A stretch of 64,000 nt of DNA from Solibacillus sp. FSL H8-0523. GTDB lineage: Bacteria > Bacillota > Bacilli > Bacillales_A > Planococcaceae. Positions within the stretch are counted from its first letter, which is position 1, and each line of letters opens with the position of its first letter. The position numbers were made by a program, and so were the translations under genes. Below, one piece after another: positions 25,974 to 35,466 of the stretch. A model generated the notes under the pieces. That model was given only the letters and a program-made list of their open reading frames with translations. It made no database searches and was not told the DNA's origin. The DNA is taken from contig NZ_CP150291.1 in NCBI RefSeq assembly GCF_038051985.1, forward strand, positions 1,054,001 through 1,118,000, given 5' to 3'.

Positions 25974-26004
25974 GTCCTCCTTTCATCGCTTTACTATTAG
26001 TCTC

Positions 26005-26019
26005 GCAAAAACTGTGCCA
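26005..26019 (-). promoter_or_regulatory. Sigma-54 (-24/-12) promoter of the carotenoid oxygenase/acyl-CoA operon
   Basis: On the minus strand the sequence reads TGGCACAGTTTTTGC, matching the TGGCAC-N5-TTGC consensus with exact spacing between the GG and GC elements. The predicted start is near 25993. The divergent neighbour is a sigma-54 activator, and sigma-54 itself is encoded 2.5 kb away. Confidence 0.9.
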
Positions 26020-26133
26020 ATTAAAAAAGATAGATAAAAAAATTTAAAAATAAGGATAATTTCGAGTTAAATAGCGGAATTTTCTGTAAAATGAAACGTA
26101 TATTACTAGTAGTTTGATGAAAAAAGGAATCGG

Positions 26134-26151
26134 TGATGAAAATATTCATCA
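26134..26151. promoter_or_regulatory. Candidate upstream activator site for the sigma-54 activator
   Basis: TGATGAA (26134-26140), AATA, TTCATCA (26145-26151) form a perfect 7-bp dyad centred about 150 bp upstream of the predicted start of the oxygenase operon. A further TGATGAA half-site lies at 26115-26121. The position fits enhancer-binding protein sites and may also allow autoregulation. Confidence 0.5.
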
Positions 26152-26164
26152 AGGGGGGCGTGAT

Positions 26165-27499
26165 ATGATGTTTGATCAATTGGCGGCGCAGTATAGTTAT
26201 GATGGATTATGTGTATTGGATAAGGATGGAACCGGGCTCTATATGAATCCAGCGGCAGCAGCAATTTGTAATTATTCAATTGAGGAGTTTGTCGGTCATA
26301 ATATTAATGAAGCGGTAAAAAAAGGTGAAATTAGTGATTCGGTTACCTCATTAGTCGCTAGAAAACGGCAAGTGATTACGAAAATTATTAATATTCGTGG
26401 TGTAGATGTTCTTATTACAGGAACGCCTCTTTTAAATGAGGATGGCACCGTGTCTAAAGTAATCTTGAATGTTCGTGATATTTATGAGTTAAATAACCTG
26501 AAAATGGACCAATTGCTGTCAATAGCTTTAAAAAATAGACAAGCAGTTGTAGATGAATTTCCGCTAGATCCATTACCTGATTTGGAGCATATTGTGGCGA
26601 AAAGTAAAGCGTTTCGCAATGTGATCAAACTGATTCTTCGTATTACGAAAGTCGATTCCACCGTCTATTTGCGCGGTGAATCGGGAGTTGGCAAGGAAGT
26701 GGTTGTGAATTTATTACATCAGTATAGTGCGCGTGCAAATAAGCCGCTTATTAAAGTAAATTGTTCAGCCATTCCTGCGCCGCTGCTTGAAGCAGAATTA
26801 TTTGGATATGAGAAAGGAGCGTTTACCGGAGCGGATCAACGCGGTAAGCCTGGTCTGTTTGAACAAGCGGATGGAGGTACGATTCTTTTAGATGAAATCG
26901 GGGATATGCCGCTCGATTTACAAGCAAAAATTTTACGTGTGCTTCAAGAGCATGAAGTAATGCGTATTGGTGGTCGTCAAACGATTCCGCTAAACATTCG
27001 CGTTGTGTCAGCGACGAACAAAGATTTACATGAGCTCGTAAAGGAAGGTAAATTCCGTCTTGATTTGTATTATCGCTTAAATATTGTGCCGATTGAAATA
27101 CCCCCACTTCGAGAGCGCAAGGAAGATATCGCACCGCTTGCCTATTATTTTTTACAAAAGAAAAATGCAAAATATCATTTGAATGTGAAATTTGCACCCG
27201 GCACAATTCATTTGTTTTCAGACTATGATTGGCCAGGGAATGTTCGTGAAATGGAAAACATGATCGAGCGATTAGTAGTCATGTCCGAAAATAACGAAAT
27301 TAGTTGGAGTGATTTGCCGTTTATTCATGAACAGCCACATAAGATCTTACAAAAACCATTAAAGGAATTGCTGTTAGAGATTGAACATAAAATTATACTT
27401 GAAAAGATGCAGCAATATAAAACGACTAGAAAAACAGCGGAAGTATTAGGCATTAGTCAATCCGCACTCGTAAAAAAGTTACAGCGCTTCGATCGCTAA
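26165..27499 (+). CDS. Sigma-54-dependent transcriptional activator (PAS-AAA-Fis)
   Basis: A 444-residue enhancer-binding protein. The N-terminal PAS domain (about 1-110; [22 protein letters not shown]) is the likely sensor. The AAA+ domain carries Walker A GESGVGKE (171-178), the sigma-54-contacting GAFTGA loop (218-223), Walker [13 protein letters not shown] and the arginine finger region FRLDLYYRL. The C-terminal Fis-type helix-turn-helix is [23 protein letters not shown] 26165 is chosen behind AAGGGGGG; an in-frame ATG at 26114 would run through the candidate binding dyad. It is divergent from the -24/-12 promoter and first in an operon with the hydrolase and rpoN. Confidence 0.92.
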   Translation: MMFDQLAAQYSYDGLCVLDKDGTGLYMNPAAAAICNYSIEEFVGHNINEAVKKGEISDSVTSLVARKRQVITKIINIRGVDVLITGTPLLNEDGTVSKVILNVRDIYELNNLKMDQLLSIALKNRQAVVDEFPLDPLPDLEHIVAKSKAFRNVIKLILRITKVDSTVYLRGESGVGKEVVVNLLHQYSARANKPLIKVNCSAIPAPLLEAELFGYEKGAFTGADQRGKPGLFEQADGGTILLDEIGDMPLDLQAKILRVLQEHEVMRIGGRQTIPLNIRVVSATNKDLHELVKEGKFRLDLYYRLNIVPIEIPPLRERKEDIAPLAYYFLQKKNAKYHLNVKFAPGTIHLFSDYDWPGNVREMENMIERLVVMSENNEISWSDLPFIHEQPHKILQKPLKELLLEIEHKIILEKMQQYKTTRKTAEVLGISQSALVKKLQRFDR

Positions 27500-27549
27500 G
27501 TTGTAGTTGGCATCAAACTTGCGTAGTAGTTTGCAAGGAGGGATGTCCT

Positions 27550-28458
27550 GTGAAAAAAGAAGATGTGACATTCAAAAGTGAAGGTAAAAATTGTGCTGCT
27601 CACTTATATATGCCAGAAAATTTATCAAAGGCTGCACCTGCAATTGTGATGGCGCATGGCTTTAGTTTAGTAAAGGAAGTTTTTTTAGAGCGCTATGCAC
27701 AGCTATTTTGTGAAAATGGTTTTATTGTTTTGGTGTTTGATTATCGAAACTTTGGAGAGAGCGAGGGCGATCATCGTCAGCATCTTGAGCCATATGAACA
27801 AATCAAAGATTATCGTAATGCCATTACGTGGGTAAGCACTTTACCTGAGGTGAATGAAGAACAAATCGGCATTTGGGGAACATCCTATAGTGGCGGTCAT
27901 GTCCTGCATATTGCGGCAGTTGATCGCCGCGTGAAGGCGGTTGTAGCCCAGGTTCCAACAATTAATGGACGGAAAGGTGCCGCTCGGAAAATGGGTTATG
28001 ACCAATTAGCATCCTTTGTTGAAAAGCTCGAAAGCGACCGAATTCAGCGCTACTTTACAGAAAAACAGCAGATGCTACCGGTTGTTTCACTACATGAGCC
28101 TTGTGCACAGCCTCACCCAGATGCCTTTGATTGGTTTATGAAGGCGTCGAAAATGGCACCAACCTGGAAAAATGAAATTACCTTACAATCGATGGAACAT
28201 TATTTAGAATATACCCCAGCGAGTTTAATGGAGTTTATTTCACCTACTCCATTATTAATGATTGCAGCTATGGAAGATGGCATTACCCCGCCAGACTTGA
28301 TTATTGAAGCGTATGAAGAGTGGGCAAATGAACCAAAGGAATTATTGCAGCTTCCTGGTGGGCATTTTGATGTTTATGATGGCTTTACGTTTAAGCAAGC
28401 GAGTGAAGGCGCATTAAATTGGTTTTTACAGCATTTAACCGTCACTGCTGTAAGCTAG
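27550..28458 (+). CDS. Alpha/beta hydrolase
   Basis: A 302-residue hydrolase with the oxyanion motif MAHGFSLVKE, the nucleophile elbow GTSYSGGH (Ser in GxSxGG), a C-terminal EDGITPPD Asp region and catalytic His in PGGHFDVYDGF. It resembles DltD-like/dienelactone-type esterases; the substrate is unknown. GTG 27550 follows AAGGAGGG. Lying between the activator and rpoN, it probably acts on the same substrate class as the divergent operon. Confidence 0.82.
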   Translation: MKKEDVTFKSEGKNCAAHLYMPENLSKAAPAIVMAHGFSLVKEVFLERYAQLFCENGFIVLVFDYRNFGESEGDHRQHLEPYEQIKDYRNAITWVSTLPEVNEEQIGIWGTSYSGGHVLHIAAVDRRVKAVVAQVPTINGRKGAARKMGYDQLASFVEKLESDRIQRYFTEKQQMLPVVSLHEPCAQPHPDAFDWFMKASKMAPTWKNEITLQSMEHYLEYTPASLMEFISPTPLLMIAAMEDGITPPDLIIEAYEEWANEPKELLQLPGGHFDVYDGFTFKQASEGALNWFLQHLTVTAVS

Positions 28459-28483
28459 CTAAAATCAGAACAGGAGGATGCTT

Positions 28484-29770
28484 ATGCAAATGGACATCCA
28501 AATTTCAAATGAATTAAAGCAAGTGATGACGATGGGCGCAATTTTTCATTTAGAAATGCTGCAACTAACAAATGAGGAACTAGCCAGCTTGGTTGCAGAG
28601 AAAGCGCTAGAAAATCCACTGTTAGAGGTGAATGCACCTGCCTTTGATTCTACGGATAAGTTACGGCCTCAAATTAGTAATGGTCACAGAGAATTTTTAG
28701 TGCAGCAAGATACAGTAAAAGATTATTTGTGGGAGCTAATTCCGTTAAAAATGGATCTCTCGCAGGAGAAAAAACGCGTACTAAATTTTCTAATCAATCA
28801 TTTAGATGAGCATCTTTTTTTACGAATCGAAGCGCAAGAGGTGTATGCACAATTATCCGTATCAGTAGAGGTAGTAACTGAGTGCATCGAAATTTTGCGA
28901 AGTTTAGAGCCATTTGGGTTAGCGAGTAAAAACAGTCCACACTTTTTAGAGCGTCAAATCCAAGTAGACCAAGAGGCGCCACCATTTGCGCTTGTTTTTA
29001 TTCAACAGGAGCTAAACGCAATTGCCGAGTTGAATATCCCATATTTAATGAAAAAATATCAGCTGTCCAAGCAACATGTGCTAACAACCATTCAATACAT
29101 CAAAAAGCTCCAACCATTTCCGCGTCTCCCAACATTGCAGGAACGCACGGTCTATATTATTCCAGATGTAGAAATAACGAAAATTTACGGCAATTGGCAT
29201 GTACGCTTGGATGCTACATTCATTCCAAAAGTGACGGTAAATGAGGGTTACATCGAGTTATTAAAACAGCAATCGCACTTGCAAGATTATTTACAGCATT
29301 TGATAAAAGAGGCCAAACTGTTAGTGGAGGGAATAGAAGAACGTACAAAAACCATCAATCGAATTATGCATTGGCTCATTGAAAAACAGCATTTGTTTCT
29401 TGAAACTGGGCAAGCAGGGATGATTCCTTTGCGATTAATCGATGCAGCAAATGCGTTAAATTTACATGAGTCTACGATTAGTCGAGCGATTCGAAATAAA
29501 TATGTGAAAACACCTTACGGAATATTCCTGTTTAAGGGGTTTTTCCCAAAAGGGATCAATTATAACGGCCAACCAAATGCAACAAGTGATTGGATTAAAG
29601 ACAGGATTCAGCAACTGATTGCATCAGAAAATTCGGCAAATCCATTATCAGATCAGCAGCTTATGGACTCACTGAGGCAGGAACAAATTCAAATATCTAG
29701 AAGAACCGTTGCGAAATACCGAGAAAGTTTATTGATTCCTAATTCAACTAAACGTGCTTATTCAAAGTAA
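28484..29770 (+). CDS. rpoN: RNA polymerase sigma-54 factor
   Basis: A 428-residue sigma-54 (SigL/RpoN). The N-terminal activator-interaction region (ISNELKQVMTMGAIFHLEMLQLTNEELASLV) is followed by the core-binding region, the -12-binding helix-turn-helix (NLHESTISRAIRNKYVKTP) and the RpoN box near the C-terminus (SRRTVAKYRESLLIP), which contacts the -24 element. Length is within the family range. ATG 28484 is 6 nt from AGGAGG; the ATG at 28478 abuts the SD. It is the last gene of the activator-hydrolase-rpoN operon, an uncommon location for rpoN. Confidence 0.95.
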   Translation: MQMDIQISNELKQVMTMGAIFHLEMLQLTNEELASLVAEKALENPLLEVNAPAFDSTDKLRPQISNGHREFLVQQDTVKDYLWELIPLKMDLSQEKKRVLNFLINHLDEHLFLRIEAQEVYAQLSVSVEVVTECIEILRSLEPFGLASKNSPHFLERQIQVDQEAPPFALVFIQQELNAIAELNIPYLMKKYQLSKQHVLTTIQYIKKLQPFPRLPTLQERTVYIIPDVEITKIYGNWHVRLDATFIPKVTVNEGYIELLKQQSHLQDYLQHLIKEAKLLVEGIEERTKTINRIMHWLIEKQHLFLETGQAGMIPLRLIDAANALNLHESTISRAIRNKYVKTPYGIFLFKGFFPKGINYNGQPNATSDWIKDRIQQLIASENSANPLSDQQLMDSLRQEQIQISRRTVAKYRESLLIPNSTKRAYSK

Positions 29771-29805
29771 AGTGAGACGATGCTGGAACAAAGCAAATCC
29801 AAATG

Positions 29806-29842
29806 CTCCCTCTACAAATCACATACAAGATTTGTAGGGAGA
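29806..29842 (+). other. Hairpin downstream of rpoN
   Basis: CTACAAATC (29812-29820) pairs with GATTTGTAG (29829-29837), with partly complementary flanks. There is no T-run, so it may be a weak terminator or processing structure. The rest of the 290-bp gap holds GTTGAAAA/TTTTCAAC (29951-29969) and the SigW-type promoter. Confidence 0.4.
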
Positions 29843-29993
29843 GTTCAATTAGTAGCATAAGACAAGTATCCTGTATGAAAGGAAGAAAATTCGTGAATTA
29901 TAGAGAATATATACCTAAAATTGCGCAAATAACGTATACTTTAATTAGCGGTTGAAAAAGGTTTTCAACAAATCCAGTTTTTTGTTGCCTTTT

Positions 29994-30019
29994 TGAAACT
30001 TTTTGGTGGCTGACCCGTA
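29994..30019 (+). promoter_or_regulatory. SigW-type promoter of nfeD-floA
   Basis: TGAAAC (29994-29999) and CGTA (30016-30019) are exactly 16 bp apart, the ECF SigW consensus. The orthologous B. subtilis yqeZ-yqfA-yqfB operon is a known SigW target, which supports the call. It implies induction by cell-envelope stress. Confidence 0.85.
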
Positions 30020-30063
30020 TAGATATTGTACATACAAAACAAAGCTAAAGAGAGGTGAACAAA

Positions 30064-31413
30064 TTGAGACGAACGAAAGTGTTTAGTTGGCTCTTTTTAA
30101 TGATGATGTCACTGGTTTTAGTTTTCCCTTCAGTAACAGCCTTCGCAAAAAGCACAGTTTATGAAATTTCCATCCATAATGAAGTTGAAAAAGGGCTACT
30201 TCAACATTTAAAGCGTGGATTTGATGAAGCAAAGCAACAAAATGCTGAAGCAATCATTTTAAATATGCATACACCAGGTGGCTTTGTTAATGCCGCAACA
30301 GATATTGGCAAGCTAATAGATGAAACAGACATACCAGTCATTGCCTTTATCAATTCAAATGCGATTTCAGCAGGCGCGTATATTGCACTGCACGCCGATC
30401 AAATTTATATGACACCAGGCGCTACAATGGGCGCTGCTGCTGTGATTGATGCTTCTGGTAATACGGCAGGGGAAAAAGCAGAAAGTGCATGGCTAGCGCA
30501 GATGACCGCCGCTGCAAAAAATTCTGGGCCTAATCCAGAAGGGCGTAATCCGAAATTTGCACAGTCCATGGTGATTGATACAATTGATTTATCAGAATTC
30601 CGTGCACCAGTAGGAAAACTGTTAACATTAACAGCGGATGACGCACTAAAAGTGGGGTACTCGGAAGGAACAGTTGCTTCAATGAGCGAGCTTTTACAGG
30701 TATTAAAGTTAGAAAATAGCGAAGTAGTATCCGTTGAACAAACATTCTCTGAAAAGCTAGCGCGTTTCATTACCAATCCAATTATCGTGCCAATTTTGCT
30801 ATCGATTGCGAGTATTGGCTTAGTCGTTGAATTATATTCGCCGGGCTTTGGTGTTCCAGGTACAATGGGGTTAGCTTCACTTGGGATGTTCTTTTTTGGA
30901 CATATGGTCGCTGGTTTTGCAGGCTATGAAACATTGATTGTATTTGCAATCGGACTCAGTTTAATCATTGCCGAACTATTTGTTCCGGGTGGGATCATCG
31001 GAATCATTGGTGGTGCACTGATCATCGGGAGTTTACTTTTTGCAGGGGAAAGCTTTGTCCATATGGCATATTCAATATTAATCGCAATGATAATTGCTGG
31101 TTTAGGAATGGTGATACTTATGAAATTCTTCGGAAAAAAACTTCATCTGTTCAATCGTCTCGTATTAAAAGACGCGACAACAACAGAAGAAGGGTACGTA
31201 TCGAATACAAACCGAGTTGAATTAATCGGCAAGCAAGGTACATCGATTACACCTTTACGTCCATCAGGTACGATTTTTATTACGAATGAGCGTCTTGATG
31301 TTGTGACGGAAGGTAGCTATGTCGATGCGAGTAAAACAGTAGAAGTGGTAAAAGTAGAAGGCTCGCGCATTGTTGTGCGAGAAATTAAAGAAAAAGGTGG
31401 AGAAGCACTATGA
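30064..31413 (+). CDS. nfeD: NfeD-family membrane serine protease (YqeZ)
   Basis: A 449-residue membrane protein. A signal peptide (residues 7-28) precedes a ClpP-like domain with [12 protein letters not shown] and the nucleophile region [12 protein letters not shown] (Ser, with Lys later in this class). Four to five membrane helices follow (about 240-370), then a C-terminal OB-fold NfeD domain ([20 protein letters not shown]). NfeD proteins pair with flotillin-like partners, here floA, which overlaps by four bases. TTG 30064 is chosen because AGAGAGG ends 8 nt before; the GTG at 30055 lies within that SD. Confidence 0.92.
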   Translation: MRRTKVFSWLFLMMMSLVLVFPSVTAFAKSTVYEISIHNEVEKGLLQHLKRGFDEAKQQNAEAIILNMHTPGGFVNAATDIGKLIDETDIPVIAFINSNAISAGAYIALHADQIYMTPGATMGAAAVIDASGNTAGEKAESAWLAQMTAAAKNSGPNPEGRNPKFAQSMVIDTIDLSEFRAPVGKLLTLTADDALKVGYSEGTVASMSELLQVLKLENSEVVSVEQTFSEKLARFITNPIIVPILLSIASIGLVVELYSPGFGVPGTMGLASLGMFFFGHMVAGFAGYETLIVFAIGLSLIIAELFVPGGIIGIIGGALIIGSLLFAGESFVHMAYSILIAMIIAGLGMVILMKFFGKKLHLFNRLVLKDATTTEEGYVSNTNRVELIGKQGTSITPLRPSGTIFITNERLDVVTEGSYVDASKTVEVVKVEGSRIVVREIKEKGGEAL

Positions 31414-32411
31414 TGTTTGATGCAGCAGCAATTTCCCTAATTATTGGGATTGTAATCGTCTTTCTTATTTTAGCTGTATTCTTTACATTTGTTCCAGTTG
31501 CACTATGGATTAGCGCACTGGCAGCAGGTGTAAAAGTAAGTATTTTCACATTAATCGGGATGCGCTTACGTCGCGTAATTCCTTCACGTATCGTGAATCC
31601 GTTAATTAAAGCACATAAAGCGGGCATTGACGTAACAATTAACCAATTAGAGTCACATTACTTAGCAGGTGGTAATGTTGACCGCGTAGTAAACGCATTA
31701 ATCGCAGCGCACCGTGCCAATATTGAGTTAACATTTGAACGTGCAGCAGCAATCGACTTAGCTGGACGTGACGTATTAGAAGCGGTACAAATGTCGGTAA
31801 ACCCTAAAGTAATCGAAACGCCATTTATTGCCGGTGTTGCGATGAACGGGATTGAAGTAAAAGCAAAAGCACGTATTACGGTTCGTGCCAACTTAGACCG
31901 CTTAGTCGGTGGTGCGGGTGAAGAAACAATTGTAGCCCGTGTTGGTGAAGGGATTGTCTCAACACTCGGTTCATCTGAATCGCATTCAAAAGTGTTAGAA
32001 AACCCAGACTTAATTTCTCAAACGGTCCTTTCAAAAGGCTTAGATTCTGGTACGGCTTTTGAAATCTTATCGATCGATATCGCAGACGTTGATATCGGTA
32101 AAAACATCGGTGCCGAGCTTCAAATTGAGCAAGCACAAGCGGATAAAAACATCGCGCAGGCAAAAGCTGAAGAACGTCGTGCGATGGCCGTTGCAACTGA
32201 GCAGGAAATGGTCGCACGCGTACAAGAAATGAAAGCAAAAGTAGTAGAAGCAGAGGCGGAAGTTCCAATGGCTCTTGCAGAAGCTTTACGCTCAGGCAAT
32301 TTCGGGATTATGGATTATATGAACTACAAAAATATTCAAGCAGATACATCGATGCGTGATTCGATTTCAAAGGCATCAAATCTTGATAAGCCTGAACAAG
32401 GCAACAAATAA
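31410..32411 (+). CDS. floA: Flotillin-like protein FloA
   Basis: A 333-residue protein with an N-terminal membrane hairpin (about 5-50), the SPFH/PHB domain with [31 protein letters not shown], and the long C-terminal coiled coil rich in EA repeats ([18 protein letters not shown]). FloA organises membrane microdomains and membrane fluidity in Bacillales. ATG 31410 overlaps the nfeD stop, indicating translational coupling under the SigW-type promoter. Confidence 0.96.
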   Translation: MMFDAAAISLIIGIVIVFLILAVFFTFVPVALWISALAAGVKVSIFTLIGMRLRRVIPSRIVNPLIKAHKAGIDVTINQLESHYLAGGNVDRVVNALIAAHRANIELTFERAAAIDLAGRDVLEAVQMSVNPKVIETPFIAGVAMNGIEVKAKARITVRANLDRLVGGAGEETIVARVGEGIVSTLGSSESHSKVLENPDLISQTVLSKGLDSGTAFEILSIDIADVDIGKNIGAELQIEQAQADKNIAQAKAEERRAMAVATEQEMVARVQEMKAKVVEAEAEVPMALAEALRSGNFGIMDYMNYKNIQADTSMRDSISKASNLDKPEQGNK

Positions 32412-32434
32412 TCGAGGAAGGGAGTGAGCACTAA

Positions 32435-32902
32435 ATGGAAGGTCTTATTATTATGCTGGTAATGATTGCGATTAGTTCGTTGTTTAACAAAGCTAAAAAC
32501 AAAGAGCAGCCAAACAAGCAGCAACCGAAACAAATGCCACCATTTAGCAGTCAACCTGCTCCTCGAACACAACAAACACGTCCAAATACGCGTACGCAAA
32601 ACCGACCTAAAACGTTGGAGGATTTTGCAAGTGAAGTATTTGGACAGCTAAATGAAAAAGCGAAGCCGCTTGTGCAAAAGGTAGAAGAGCCAATTGAACT
32701 TGAGCTACCACAAGAAGTACCTGTACAAGTAAAAGAACGTCAGACAATGGCACAGTCAACGCGAAAACTGACAGATCGCCCGCTTGTTGAAAAACTAAAG
32801 CAGCAATCGGAAGGTTTACAAGTTGTTCCACAAAACAATAAAGAGCTGATGCAAGCGATTGTAATGGCAGAAATATTGGGTCCGCCAAAATCTCGTCGTT
32901 AA
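32435..32902 (+). CDS. Small membrane-anchored hypothetical protein, third gene of the nfeD-floA operon
   Basis: A 155-residue protein with one short N-terminal membrane segment (GLIIMLVMIAISSLF), then a Gln/Pro/Arg-rich disordered stretch (residues 20-60) and a charged C-terminal part. It occupies the place of B. subtilis yqfB but similarity is not evident by eye. The SD GAAGGGAG lies about 10 nt before ATG 32435. A terminator follows, so it closes the operon. Function unknown; a helper of the FloA/NfeD microdomain is a guess from position. Confidence 0.75.
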   Translation: MEGLIIMLVMIAISSLFNKAKNKEQPNKQQPKQMPPFSSQPAPRTQQTRPNTRTQNRPKTLEDFASEVFGQLNEKAKPLVQKVEEPIELELPQEVPVQVKERQTMAQSTRKLTDRPLVEKLKQQSEGLQVVPQNNKELMQAIVMAEILGPPKSRR

Positions 32903-32908
32903 TCTTGG

Positions 32909-32946
32909 AAGAGTATGTTGAATGTATGTTCAGCATGCTCTTTTTC
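32909..32946 (+). terminator. Terminator of the nfeD-floA operon
   Basis: AAGAGTATGTTGAA (32909-32922) pairs with TTCAGCATGCTCTT (32929-32942) with two G-T pairs, followed by T residues. Confidence 0.88.
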
Positions 32947-32998
32947 TTAGATTGGTGAATTCCAAAAAATAATACGTTCATGCCTCTTTTATTCAACG

Positions 32999-33006
32999 CA
33001 TATAGT
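32999..33006 (+). promoter_or_regulatory. Possible SigE -10 element upstream of yqfC
   Basis: CATATAGT matches the SigE -10 consensus (CATACANT) at most positions and lies about 20 nt before the yqfC start. No convincing -35 element was found. The B. subtilis yqfCD operon is SigE-controlled. Confidence 0.3.
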
Positions 33007-33027
33007 GAATAAAGGGGGCTTTTTGTT

Positions 33028-33261
33028 GTGAAAAAATTATTTGAAACGCAAAATCAGCTGACAATAAAGCAATTTCAGCAGTTACTATTTGATGGCGCTT
33101 ATACAATTGAACAAATCGCCGATCAACGTTATGCATGTCACAACGAGCAATTTCGCATACTAATTGAAGCAAAGAAAATTGATGTCCAGTATTTATACGA
33201 TTCCGGGTTTTTAGTGGATTGTCACACACTACAAAAACTTGTGATTGAACGGATTACGTGA
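33028..33261 (+). CDS. yqfC: Sporulation protein YqfC
   Basis: A 77-residue protein that matches YqfC in length and in its place before yqfD and phoH. The likely fold is a YabP/YqfC-type beta-rich domain. It is expected to act in the mother cell during sporulation. GTG 33028 follows AAAGGGGG by 9 nt. Overlap of the stop with the yqfD start (GTGATGA) shows translational coupling. Sequence similarity to characterised YqfC is modest, so the call leans on context. Confidence 0.78.
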   Translation: MKKLFETQNQLTIKQFQQLLFDGAYTIEQIADQRYACHNEQFRILIEAKKIDVQYLYDSGFLVDCHTLQKLVIERIT

Positions 33262-34361
33262 TGAATCGTAATGTCATTATTATTTCGACAAAACATAATG
33301 CTGCCACATCGCAACTGTTACAACAGCTAAAAGCACAACGAATCCCTATTCGAAAATTGACTTTTCAAAAAGAGCAATTAACGTTTGAAATGGATTATCA
33401 CCATTTACGGGCTTTACGTAGAATTCGTAAACGCTATCAACTGAAGCTGAAAATTCGCTACAAGGCACCTCATAAAATTCTTCAACGAAATGGCGTCACC
33501 CTTGTTGGGGTACTACTGTTAGTTATTATTCCGTTTGTCTTAGCACAATTTATTTGGCAAGTACAAACAGAGGCAGAGACCATTGAGCTAGAGGACACAA
33601 TGGACAACTACTTGAAAAATGAAATGGAGTTAGAGCTACCCGTTTATAAGGGGAAATTTTATTCGGATAATGAATTGCGCCAGCAGTTAATGGAACAGTT
33701 TCGGCAATTTTCTTGGGTACATATTATGAAGCAGGGGGGGAAGGTGACCATTTCGCCACAATTAGCACCGAAAGAAACGCCAAAAATGGACCAAATTTTA
33801 AATCAACATTTAATTGCTTCAAATAGTGGGGTCATTACCCATTTTGACATTGAGCGTGGTATAAGGAAAGTCGTACCGAATATGACAGTATATAAGGGAG
33901 ATACGCTTGTATCAGGCGTACTAATGCGCGATGATGAAGTATTTGTTGTAGGGGCGCAGGGTGAAGTGTTTGCCGATTACTGGCTTGAAACCACTTTTTC
34001 CATTCCAAAAACGATTCACATGCAGGTGTTAGATGAGGTTGGCTGGCATGTGCAGGTGAATTGGAAGCAACTAGGTAAAAGCGTCGAGCAACTGTCGATT
34101 CAACCGTTAAAGGAGCTCATTACACGCGAGCCTTACCGCGTATTTCATGAACAAACGGAAACAATCAGTGAACAGGATATTGAAAAAGTAATTTTGCCAT
34201 TATTACATGAAAAAATGATTCGTTCATTGCCACTGAAATCGACTATTAAATCGGAAAAACTTTTGCACGTCTACGCCGATGATGATACAGTAAAGGGGAA
34301 AGTCCTATATTTGGTAAATGAAAACATTGCAACACCACATCCAATTCATCAAGGAGAATGA
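33261..34361 (+). CDS. yqfD: Sporulation protein YqfD
   Basis: A 366-residue protein with a cytoplasmic N-terminal domain, one membrane helix near residues 81-99 (GVTLVGVLLLVIIPFVLAQF) and a large extracytoplasmic part containing PNMTVYKGDTLVSGVL and FADYWLETTFSIP, typical of YqfD. It is made in the mother cell and needed for efficient sporulation in B. subtilis. ATG 33261 is preferred; GTG 33258 is an in-frame alternative. It overlaps yqfC and abuts phoH. Confidence 0.92.
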   Translation: MNRNVIIISTKHNAATSQLLQQLKAQRIPIRKLTFQKEQLTFEMDYHHLRALRRIRKRYQLKLKIRYKAPHKILQRNGVTLVGVLLLVIIPFVLAQFIWQVQTEAETIELEDTMDNYLKNEMELELPVYKGKFYSDNELRQQLMEQFRQFSWVHIMKQGGKVTISPQLAPKETPKMDQILNQHLIASNSGVITHFDIERGIRKVVPNMTVYKGDTLVSGVLMRDDEVFVVGAQGEVFADYWLETTFSIPKTIHMQVLDEVGWHVQVNWKQLGKSVEQLSIQPLKELITREPYRVFHEQTETISEQDIEKVILPLLHEKMIRSLPLKSTIKSEKLLHVYADDDTVKGKVLYLVNENIATPHPIHQGE

Positions 34362-34363
34362 TT

Positions 34364-35323
34364 ATGTCACAAAACTATATCGAGCTTCAAATCGACAATC
34401 CCAATGAAGCGGTCATGCTGTTAGGAATGTCAGATGCAAATATAACATTAATCGAAGAAACGTATGGGATTCAAATTATCACGCGTGGTGAAGTCATTCA
34501 AATCGCGGGTGGACAGGTAGAAAACAAAAAGCATGCCTATGACGTATTAGCAGCGCTGTTAAAGGTCATTCGTAAAAACATTAATATTGATCAACGAGAT
34601 GTCGCAACAGCAATTGAAATGGCCAATAAAGGCACAATTGAGTATTATGCAGAACTGTATGATGAAGAGATTGCACGTAATACGAAAGGCAAGCCAATTC
34701 GAGCGAAAACAATCGGACAACGTGAGTATATCCGAGCGATTCGTCACAAGGATTTAATTTTTGGTATTGGTCCAGCGGGTACGGGGAAAACGTATTTAGC
34801 GGTTGTGATGGCAACGCAAGCCTTAAAAAATGGTCATGTGAAGCGTATTATTTTAACGCGTCCTGCAGTTGAAGCAGGGGAGTCTCTAGGATTTTTACCA
34901 GGGGATTTAAAGGAAAAGGTCGATCCGTATTTACGCCCGTTATACGACGCCCTGCACGATATTTACGGGCAGGAGCAAACACAGCGTCTTATTGAACGTG
35001 GCACGATTGAAATTGCACCACTTGCCTACATGCGCGGCCGTACATTAGACGATGCATTCGTTATTTTAGATGAAGCACAAAACACAACACATCAGCAAAT
35101 GAAGATGTTTTTAACGCGCTTAGGCTTTGGCTCAAAAATGGTCATTACAGGGGATAAAACGCAAATTGACTTACCGAAAAACAGGGAGTCAGGTCTGATT
35201 ATCGCAGAACGCACGTTAAAATATGTGAAGGATATCCACTTCCAAATTTTAGAACAAGGCGATGTAGTGAGACACCCATTAGTAGCCAGAGTTATTCAAG
35301 CTTATACAGAACAAGAATTATAA
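34364..35323 (+). CDS. phoH: PhoH-family ATPase
   Basis: A 319-residue cytoplasmic P-loop ATPase with Walker A GPAGTGKTYLAV, LTRPAVEAGESLGFLPGD and Walker B FVILDEAQNTT, plus the RLGFGSKMVITGD motif. PhoH is often linked to RNA metabolism with its neighbour YbeY. ATG 34364 is 7 nt from AAGGAG; the ATG at 34358 is too close. A terminator follows, so pgpH starts a new transcription unit. Confidence 0.95.
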   Translation: MSQNYIELQIDNPNEAVMLLGMSDANITLIEETYGIQIITRGEVIQIAGGQVENKKHAYDVLAALLKVIRKNINIDQRDVATAIEMANKGTIEYYAELYDEEIARNTKGKPIRAKTIGQREYIRAIRHKDLIFGIGPAGTGKTYLAVVMATQALKNGHVKRIILTRPAVEAGESLGFLPGDLKEKVDPYLRPLYDALHDIYGQEQTQRLIERGTIEIAPLAYMRGRTLDDAFVILDEAQNTTHQQMKMFLTRLGFGSKMVITGDKTQIDLPKNRESGLIIAERTLKYVKDIHFQILEQGDVVRHPLVARVIQAYTEQEL

Positions 35324-35326
35324 GCA

Positions 35327-35364
35327 CCACCATCCAATTCTAATGCGAGTTGGGTGGTTTTTTG
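35327..35364 (+). terminator. Terminator after phoH
   Basis: CCATCCAATTC (35330-35340) pairs with GAGTTGGGTGG (35347-35357) with two G-T pairs and is followed by a run of six T. Confidence 0.82.
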
Positions 35365-35404
35365 TGCATAAAGTCAATTATTTGAAAAACATACAACCTT
35401 TTCG

Positions 35405-35433
35405 TCAACACAGCCAAATAAATTTGTTAGAAT
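35405..35433 (+). promoter_or_regulatory. Promoter of the pgpH-ybeY-dgkA-cdd-era operon
   Basis: TCAACA (35405-35410), a 17-bp spacer and TAGAAT (35428-35433) with an extended TGT just before it. The element lies about 30 nt upstream of pgpH. Confidence 0.55.
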
Positions 35434-35466
35434 AATACCTATAGAGAAAAAAAGTGGAGGTGCATG

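Noticed and set aside
31876-32268. 130-codon antisense frame in floA
   Set aside because: Leu/Arg/Gln-rich low-complexity product from the coiled-coil codons of floA; no start signals.
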